A stretch of 64,000 nucleotides of DNA, from the NCBI GenBank assembly GCA_963170055.1, contig CAUJGJ010000025.1:2303601-2367600 (forward strand), in the 5' to 3' direction. The notes under the pieces are model-generated. The model saw nothing but the letters and a program-made list of their open reading frames with translations, was not told the DNA's origin and searched no databases. The translations under genes and the position numbers were made by a program. The DNA comes from Halisarca cf. caerulea (taxonomy: Eukaryota > Porifera > Demospongiae > Chondrillida > Halisarcidae). Shown in pieces: positions 10,699-64,000 of this stretch (positions within the stretch are counted from its first letter, which is position 1; each line of letters starts with the position of its first letter).

Positions 10699-11226
10699 AG
10701 GGGTGTAGGAAGTTGTTTCACAGTGGCTGGGGGGGCTGACCTCAAATGCCAGCACCTATGTATATTGCTTGCAAAATGGGTACATGGATGAATATTCCAA
10801 ATATAATATTATTTATATGCAGGTCTTGGTACAGTTTGCCTTTGATATTCATCATTCTAATATAACCAAACAGGGAATAGCTGGATAGAATGGACCTAGT
10901 ATACTTATGACTGACGCTGAAATCCGCTATTATATTCACGCTGCTTGAGGTGAATAAAATGGCTGACCTAACGGCTGTAATGAACTTTGGACAAAATTAA
11001 AAGTTACTGGCGTTCAAACGGAAATTCTTGACTTCTTTAAAATTGGATATAAATCTAAATAGATTGGGACAATTCATACTATAATTGTAAGTTTTCTGAG
11101 TAATGTACAGTTTTCCTCTCAAGTTACCATTAACTAATTGTACGTTGGTAATTTCAAACTGAGCCCCCCATGTGCAACTTACAGGGCCGGGTGGGCTGCA
11201 GCCCCCCCAGTTCCTACGCCAGTGAG
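10699..11226. mobile_element. TIR element of about 0.53 kb, no transposase
   Basis: The left end has GTGTAGGAAGTTG and CTGGGGGGGCTG; the right end has the inverse, CAGCCCCCCCAG and TTCCTACGCC. The interior is noncoding. Target-site copies are not clear. Confidence 0.4.
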
Positions 11227-11552
11227 GTTACTGTATATAATATATAATCTTATAACTTTAATAGACGACACTTATATAATATATACCTCATGCATGCAGA
11301 ATCTATCTATAATCATTAAAGTATTATACCATTCATTTGTACACTGTATACATAAGTAACCTGCAAGCATGCATATGCAGTGTTGATCATATCATGTCAT
11401 TTTAAATGTGAGATTTGCCTCTCTCATTGGTAGAATAAGGAAGGGACAGCAAAATAGTAAAATATTGTTTCTTTCGTACAGAAAATGAAATATTTTTATA
11501 TACAGAACTCTTGACAATGGCACAGCTATCACAGTATAGTGTTAAAATATAT

Positions 11553-57005
<45,453 letters not shown>

Positions 57006-57092
57006 ACTGGTAGAAGAGATGGTAAATTCCTCTAATTATCTAGCAGTTGTATGGTAACGCCCACAGGTCCCAGTAAATAAATTTTGGTTGTA

Positions 57093-57258
57093 TAGTGAAA
57101 CCTGTCTATAACGACCATTAAAGGGACCAAGTGGTTGAGGTCTATGTAGATAGGTGCATTAGTATCACTGAGGTGGCCCATGGAGCAGCCTACAGTGGTC
57201 AATATGGACATGCAGGTGGTCTTTCTATACAAGTGGTCTTGAAGACAGGATTTACCTG
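57093..57258. mobile_element. MITE upstream of UBE3B
   Basis: TAGTGAAACCTGTCTATAACG at the left and AAGACAGGATTTACCTG at the right. The same family as 15461 and 18181, with one copy of the GGTGGCCCATGGAGCAGCC unit. It starts about 90 bases upstream of the UBE3B ATG. Confidence 0.7.
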
Positions 57259-57602
57259 TATTGACAGATTACTATAACCATGGACACTGTTTTCTACATG
57301 CTATGTAGTGTCTATTCTGTAGTATATATGCACCGTGTGAAGACACTCCGGATAACAAAGACATGCAAGAATTAGTCACTACTAGGAAATTAATCAGTGG
57401 TTCGAAGTTGCCCGGCTGATCAATCAATCTCTACATACACAAACACCGGTTAAAATCTTCAGTGGTATGCTGACTGCGACAAAGAATAGTGTGCCTCATC
57501 AGTAGTGTGTGGATGCCAATGTTTCATTTAGCCTGCATTACCGAACACTACACCCACTTGCGGCTCAGATTGAGGGGTGCTTGTGCCTTCCTACATGATC
57601 CA

Positions 57603-57788
57603 GTGGAGCCTCTGTAATCTAACGCTACATGGGACTTGGAACAAAGTGTCGGATTAGGAGTTTGTCAGAATACAGAGTGACTCTTATACCTTATTTAAGT
57701 ATGGTGACTGTATCTCATAAGATAGTCAGATTAGATTAATGTCAGACTATAGAACTGGCTGGGGTGTTGGATTACAGAGGTTTTGCAT
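57603..57788. mobile_element. Degenerate MITE, GTCGGATTAGGAG group
   Basis: CAGTGGAGCCTCTGTAATCT at the left and GTTGGATTACAGAGGTTTTG at the right, between UBE3B and the MABP gene. Confidence 0.5.
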
Positions 57789-59377
57789 AGTATATAGATA
57801 GTATGACATGAGGTTTAGTGTGAACATTTGCAGTATTGAAAGGGTACGTACCTAATCTTTTTACTAGTTGCCCCGGGGAGGCTAAAGACTAACACTATAC
57901 ATGGAGACTCACAAAAATAAGCAAAAGTGCACACAGAAAAACATGCAATGTTACACGCAGTATGTATGATATATATATGTACCACACATGGTCCATGAAA
58001 AAAGAAAGATGAGTGCATTTGCAGGTCAGAGGAACCAGTGGTGCAGGTGTAGCGCAATGGCACTGACAATTTAAACCTCAAAAATACATGGTCAATTAGA
58101 GCTTTGTGGACTACTATCAGAATGAAATATATACTATATACATGTACCTATAGGCTGGGTTGAGATGCCCCACTACTTTCATATAGCTTCCTCCAGGCCT
58201 GACTGGATGTGACTCACGGTATCGAAAGTTCAGTTGAAGCCACATAGCAAAGTACAGACCATAGCTTCCTAAGATCTATAGAGATTGTATGACCACTGGC
58301 AGCAGTGGCTTCTTTATACTTCCTGTGAATCCTACAAAGTATGCATACATTTGTGATGAGGAAGTGACCATTAACCATGCAGTAACCAGAGCAACCAAAA
58401 CATTTTTAAAATGTATATACATGCAGTATGTGATGCCCTACAGCAGCTGAAACCTAACATCACATACTTCAAACGTTAACACATTCAGATATGTCAGGGT
58501 CAGGGAATTTCCTTTAGACTGAGGGAGCCTATAGCCAGAGGCTACTATGAAGGCACCCAGAAAAGAAAAGAAAAAAGGAGGAAAAAACACTTGAAACTGT
58601 ACAATACAGGGCAACAAACAAAAAGGCAAAAGCATGCATAATAATATAATACATGCAAGTATCAAAATTTAATATAATAATAATATTTAAATTGCTCGTA
58701 ATTATAATTGCATGTGTGTAATAAGTCGATTCTCATAGTAATAGTGTTAGGTGGAAGTATACAAATTGTAAGTTTGTCTTGAAAAATGCCTGTAATGTAT
58801 GTACAGTACTCCTTGTGTATTACCCTCAAACCTCAATGCATGCATATATGATAGGGGCCGGGTGTGGTACACACCTCACAAGAATTTTGCACACTCAGGT
58901 ACTACATGTTAGGGGGGGGGGGGGGGGTGAAAGGTTACTGCATGCCGAAATGGTGACATGGTTCTTACGGCAAACATGAGCCAATGCCCAGTAACCCAAA
59001 CAAGGAACAGTCCATGACTACATAACTGCATACATTGCATGGCATTACATTGTAAATAGCATAATTAATTATACTACGTAGGTACATACTGAATGCATAT
59101 TGTGCATCACCATATATGCATGTGGCAGTGGATGTGATGTCCATCAACAATACAGGATGTGCATGGGTTGATAAGCACTGCATAGGCAAATTTGGTTGTG
59201 AGTGAGAATAGAAGCCAGTGAATGATCAAAATATAATAGAGGAAGTGTGATCATAGCTTCCACTTTTGCATGACCAATGAATATACTATAATAATTTCCA
59301 AATAGTATGATGCCATCGAATTGGATATCTTTAATTCCTTCTCATCACAACTACAGGTCATATCCTGTCACAGCTTG

Positions 59378-59385
59378 TATATAAG
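59378..59385 (+). promoter_or_regulatory. TATA box of the MABP-type gene
   Basis: TATATAAG, 132 bases before the chosen ATG, matching the distance seen in the collagen genes. Confidence 0.5.
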
Positions 59386-59516
59386 TACCTGCAGTTGTAG
59401 AGCTGACAACCTTAGCTGATTCGAAGAATAGTCTTACTTACTGCATCAATCTTGGGTAGAATTGTGTGTGTGCCTAAAGCCTACAGAGAGGATTAGTGCA
59501 ATCATCAAACAATACA

Positions 59517-60107
59517 ATGAGCAGAAAATTCGTAACTCTTGCAGCCATTTTTGTGGCTATCTCTGCCCTACTTTGCCAACCCTCGCAGGCAGCTATCAAC
59601 TACATCCATGAAATCAGCTTTCAAGTCAGCCCATCTGCTCTCACACCATCACAAGCTCTAGATGGATACACTATGCTTCCTCAGAATTTAAACTCAAATG
59701 CTCGACTAGGGGGGAAGTACGTTTATCTCATTTACAAGACATCACCAAATCACACTGATGCTTATGATAACCTTGACATCTTGTTAGCATACAGCGGCAG
59801 CTCCAGTTCCATTCCACAACCTGCTGGTTTTCAAGTCCATCCGCAAGATCTTAACGAAGGTGCAGGAGGAGTGTTTATTTATCTCGCGACTAGAAAGAAC
59901 ATAGCTAGCCAGCAAGGCATCACAGACTTGGAAGTCACAGTAGGTTCACAAAGAGGTATCTATCCTTCCTCACCTGACTTTCACCGCATTCCAGTTGATT
60001 TGAATGAAGGTGCAGGAGGGGACTACGTTTACCTATCCTACAAGCTCTCTCCTCTTGAAGATGTTACCATGACACAGCCAAGCTCTTCAACATCATGCAG
60101 GAAGTAG
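59517..60107 (+). CDS. Secreted MABP-type (beta-prism) protein
   Basis: 196 aa from the ATG at 59517. A clear signal peptide (FVTLAAIFVAISALLCQPSQA) gives a mature start near AINYIHEISF. The remainder is three repeats of a beta-prism pattern in which 'F..-P.DLN.GAGG.YVYL.Y/TRK' recurs (KYVYLIYKTS, GVFIYLATRK, DYVYLSYKLS). This matches the MABP (MVB12-associated beta-prism) fold, also found in DENN and some secreted or perforin-linked proteins. There is no membrane segment or second domain, so the product is a free secreted MABP protein; its binding partner is unknown. Single exon. A pseudogene copy lies 3.3 kb downstream. Confidence 0.8.
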   Translation: MSRKFVTLAAIFVAISALLCQPSQAAINYIHEISFQVSPSALTPSQALDGYTMLPQNLNSNARLGGKYVYLIYKTSPNHTDAYDNLDILLAYSGSSSSIPQPAGFQVHPQDLNEGAGGVFIYLATRKNIASQQGITDLEVTVGSQRGIYPSSPDFHRIPVDLNEGAGGDYVYLSYKLSPLEDVTMTQPSSSTSCRK

Positions 60108-61294
60108 TGTCTTCCCAATGACATTTACATCCCATAAGTTTTGAATATAAATTACTGTTTGTTAAAAGTAATCATAAATTTTTAAATACAAAAATTTATT
60201 TGATAAATTTTGGCTTTGTGTATTGACCACAGTTATATACAGTACTGCATACTACAACTCAATGTTAGCATAACATTATACAGTTATACAGTGCGTGGGC
60301 TCCACTTAATCGCATACAGGTTATAAAGGAATTCTGGTTAATGGAATGTAGCCTCCAAGTACGGATTCATTCATTTGTATATTAGGTACACTGTTACTGT
60401 AGTAAAAGAACTGTTTGAAGGAATACCACTTCAAGGAATGTTATAGATAGAGGAATAAGAATTTCAAAACATTGATATTCAAATAATAATATATAAACCA
60501 TATACTGCTTATATATATGAATAGCACTTAGGTTTATCCTATAGTCAGTGATAGATACTCTGCAATGAAAAATCAATAATATTGCTTGCTACACCTCTTA
60601 AATTCCTATTTGAAACATACTATAATTCATTGTATATGTTTATTATATTGTACATATACATACATTCATAAATTTAATATATATGCATAAATACCATCCC
60701 CACCATTGCCAGTGACAGTGGGAAGGTTAAAGGAATATCCTGGATAATGGAATATTTTGCCTGATCCGGAGGGTATATATATATGCACTTAACAGAGGCC
60801 CTGCAGTGACTATGCAGTGGAATCTCATTATAATGAATTCCAACTAGGGGACACTAAAGCTGAACATTCTTCATTTTCAATTAATTATCAGAAATTCATG
60901 TTAATAACCAGATAGACAATGGATTTATAGTAGAGCATTAAATGGGTCACATAAACCTATAGCTATACTCACATTATGTATAGAGTTTCATGCGCCATGT
61001 TCTTTATGATGCGTTTCCACTGTTCTTAGTTAAAATACTGTTGGGTCAGGAACACAGTGGATCCTCATTTATCTGACCACATTTGTTTCCCACAAAATGT
61101 GTCAGATGAACCAGATGATGGGTAAATTAGGAGGGGGACTTTCCTTGATATCATTTTAAGGGGGGGGGGGGGGAGGCGGCACGTGTTCCCTGTGCTCCCC
61201 TGGTTCCTACACCTATGATGAGATAGGTATAACATGAGCGTTAAATCTACATCATTGAAAGGATATATATCTGATCTTTAATCTTATTATAGCT
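60108..61294. other. AT-rich spacer between the duplicated units
   Basis: No gene seen. It contains MITE end motifs near 60,290, 60,820 and 61,060, and a G-run at 61,160. Confidence 0.4.
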
Positions 61295-61411
61295 GCCCCG
61301 AGGAGGCTGAAGTCCAACACTATATATACTGTACGTGGAGACCCACACACCGGCCATTCAAGTAAGCAAAAGTGCTCACAGAATAACATGCAGTATATAT
61401 GTATGTACATA

Positions 61412-61573
61412 CAGTGAAACCTCTTATAAAAGTGAAAACCTCTCCATAACAGACTGCTTTTGAGGGTCCAAACAGATGGCTATGCATGTAAAATGACCTC
61501 TGAATAGTGGAAACCTCTGTATAACAAGCTGTTTTTCAGGTCCCAAAGTGTCTTTTATAGAGAGGTTCCCCTG
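61412..61573. mobile_element. MITE, CCTCTTATAAAAG ends
   Basis: CAGTGAAACCTCTTATAAAAG at the left and CTTTTATAGAGAGGTTCCCCTG at the right, TA flanks, 162 bp. Confidence 0.7.
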
Positions 61574-62769
61574 TATATCACACGTGGTCATGAAAATTTA
61601 AAAAGAAAGGATGAGTGCATTTTCAGGGGCAGGTATAGGGCAATGGTACCGCCACTTTTCGTACCAAACCTCAAAAATACATTGTCAACTAGTCTAAGAG
61701 CATATATCATAGACTACTGTTAGAATGGGAGGAAATTCCAACCATACATATAGGCCGGATTGAGCTGCCTCATTACTATATAGCTTCCTCCATGCAGGCC
61801 TGATTGGATGTGATCATGACTCATTATCAAAAAAATCAGTTGAAACTATGTACTATAAAGCATAGATGGCTTCCTGTGAATCCTACAAAATATGTTCTCA
61901 ATGCATGTGATGAGTAAAGTGACCATTTAGAAAGTAACCAGAGTAACCAAAAACATTATTTTACGGTAACAGTTTCTGTAACAGTACACACAGTTGAGTA
62001 TATATATATATATAATATGTACTGTCCTGCATACAACAGCTGAAACCTATAACATCACACACACATGCATCACATGTTAACACATGCAGGTGTATAAATA
62101 TATAATACTCCTTGCATGTTGCCTCCCAACCTGCACCCATATGATACAGGGTCGTAGTACACACCTGACTAGAATTTTGCACACTCATGCAGGTGGTGCT
62201 GGGGGAGGTTGTCACTTGGGCTAGGCATGCATGGGGCTAAACGGGTATAGAGCAATTAAGACAGATCTAAGTGGGTTGGACTGGGTACAGGGTGCATATT
62301 CCTAAATCCTGCAACTGTTACAGGTATATAATATTAACACAGGATGTAGGAATTTGCACAATGTACCCAGTCCAACCCCCTTCTGTTTAGCACATTTGCA
62401 GCAGTGGATGTGGTGTCCAAAAACAGGATATTTTGTGGGTTGATAAGCACTACATGGGCATATTTGGCTTGTGAGTGCAACTTGCAAGGAGAGAATAGAA
62501 GCCACTGAGTGAATGATCGAGATAGAGAGGAAGCTATAGTGTGATCATGGCTTCCACTTTTGAATGACTGATAAAATCATTTCCTCAGGCTGATATTATT
62601 AGGATGATGTCATTGCTATTCTTCCTTCTCATTCCCCATATAGGTCAATCCTAGCTACCATGCCTATAGGGTTTGCAAAGTTGACAACCTTAGCTTCAGG
62701 ATTATAATCTTGCTTGCAGTAAAATTTTGTGTAAGCAGCTGCAGAGAGGATTAGTGCAACCACCCAATT

Positions 62770-63385
62770 GAAACTACAATAAAAGAAAATTTTTACTGAT
62801 GCGGCCATTTTTGTGGCTATCTTTGCCCTACATTACCAACCCTCACAGGCAGCTATCAACTACATCAGTGAAATCAGCTAAGTTTCAAGTCAACCAATCC
62901 GTTCTCACACCATCACAAGCTCTGGATGGATACACCATATGCTCCTGTAGAACTTAAATTTAAACACTCATGCAACTATAGGGGAAAAGTACATTTATAT
63001 ATCTCATTTATAAGACATAAATGCACATCATCCAATCACACTAGTACTGATGCTTATGATAACCTTGATATCTTGTCTGCATACAGCAACTCCATTCCAC
63101 AACCTGCTGGTTTTCAAGTTCATCCACAAGAACGAAGGTGCAGGAGGAGTGTTCATTTATCTTGCTACTAGAAAGAACATAGCAAGTCAGCAAGGCATCA
63201 CAGACTTGGAAGTCACATTATGTTCACAAAGAGGTATCTATCCATCATCATCTGACTTTCACCACATTCCAGTTGATTTAAACAAATTAAGGTGCAGGAG
63301 GGGACTATGTCTACCTAGTATCCAACATATAGTTACCATGACACAGCCAAGCTCTTCAACACCATGCAGCTATAGAAGGTAGTGT
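62770..63385 (+). pseudogene. MABP-type gene copy, pseudogenised
   Basis: It aligns throughout with 59505-60110 (shared GCAGCTATCAACTACATC, CAACCTGCTGGTTTTCAAGT, AGAAAGAACATAGCAAGTCA). The start codon is lost, a stop follows the first mature residues (GAAATCAGCTAAG), and several indels (about 62,935-63,050, 63,130 and 63,285) break the frame. The promoter-side sequence is also diverged. Confidence 0.88.
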
Positions 63386-63604
63386 CTTCCAAATGCCATT
63401 TAATTTGCATCTTAAAAGTTTTAGAATTAATTTTAACTACTTTTGTTAAAAATAACATACAACAATTCAAACTAATTTTGGCAATAATAAATTCTATGGA
63501 AATCCAGAATTATACTATATAACTCATTAATACAATTCTCTCATCTAAAATTTAATTAGGTACACTACATATACATATTATTATAAAAAGTGTATGTGTG
63601 TACA

Positions 63605-63608
63605 TGTA

Positions 63609-63694
<86 letters not shown>

Positions 63695-63695
63695 C
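63605..63695. repeat. (GT)n-(GC)n microsatellite
   Basis: About 80 bases of GT followed by GCGCGCGCGC, a Z-DNA-type alternating purine-pyrimidine tract. Confidence 0.95.
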
Positions 63696-64000
63696 TCGAG
63701 TGCATGCACATATGTGTACATATGGTGGAAAAGTAACTTTTGAGATTGAGAGATATGGTGGCACAGCAGCTTTTGAGATTGAGACGGGTAGATGGCATGG
63801 GGCAAGTAGAGAGGACCGTGTGTGTAAGGAGTGTGGCAGTGGCAAAGTGGAGGATGTGAATTGGTTGCCGAAGTGTGCCGCATGGGAGGAGCTATGCCAG
63901 CCTCTGGTTCAGTTATTTAACCAGGAAGCACATCTAATCGGAAATGTTGAACAGAAAGCAGCGTTATCTAGTCCGCAGCATGCTCAAATTATTCAATTCT
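63696..64000. other. Right edge, no gene recognised
   Basis: Contains two similar short pieces (TTTTGAGATTGAGA, about 63,738 and 63,770). No complete frame was seen, but a partial exon at the edge cannot be excluded. Confidence 0.35.

Larger units (their letters stand above)
57850..60120. repeat. Tandem segmental duplication, unit 1 (MABP gene copy)
   Basis: Blocks such as TTGCCCCGGGGAGGCTAAAG, ATGAGTGCATTT and GCTTCCTCCAGGCCTGA recur in the same order at 61,295-63,390 (CTGCCCCGAGGAGGCTGAAG and so on), about 3.4 kb away. Confidence 0.7.

Overview
The window is animal nuclear DNA. Genes are split by GT-AG introns, the noncoding DNA is full of (CA)n/(GT)n tracts, minisatellites and TA-flanked miniature transposons, and there is a Ty3/gypsy-type LTR element. 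Several genes encode spongin-type short-chain collagens (a short Gly-X-Y stretch plus a 'short-chain collagen C4' domain). That family was first described in the freshwater sponge Ephydatia, so a demosponge is the best guess, although related domains occur in other invertebrates. No prokaryotic gene, CRISPR array, rRNA or tRNA was recognised.

Layout. (1) 1-7.2 kb: the 5' part of an unrecognised minus-strand gene runs off the left edge. Two tandem plus-strand methyltransferases of the NNMT/PNMT/TEMT family follow (4472-5320 and 6290-7192). The second carries a duplicated promoter and a decayed piece of the first gene, so the block arose by duplication. A TIR-bounded stretch of about 3.6 kb now separates the first pair. 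(2) 7.2-11.5 kb: intergenic, with a 35-bp minisatellite and MITEs. (3) 11,553-57,005, minus strand: one gene in 28 coding exons, an ortholog of the HECT E3 ubiquitin ligase UBE3B. I assembled it exon by exon; all junction phases agree and the predicted product is 1032 aa. (4) 57-64 kb: a secreted MABP-type protein gene and a pseudogenised tandem copy.

The main surprise is UBE3B intron 20, about 23.8 kb (17,659-41,466). It holds an antisense cluster of short-chain collagen genes: one intact two-exon collagen (22,559-23,530), one with a 3' frameshift (20,164-21,044), one truncated (40,326-40,960), two intact C4-only genes without a triple helix (24,869-25,453 and 36,805-37,389), and at least three pseudogenes. 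One pseudogene was split by insertion of an LTR retrotransposon (28,219-32,258). That element has gag, protease and integrase but no reverse transcriptase, and its two LTRs are identical except for one 214-bp deletion.

The genes do not form a pathway. UBE3B is a housekeeping ubiquitin ligase, the collagens and the MABP protein are secreted, and the methyltransferases are small-molecule enzymes. What links them is local tandem duplication and heavy transposon traffic.
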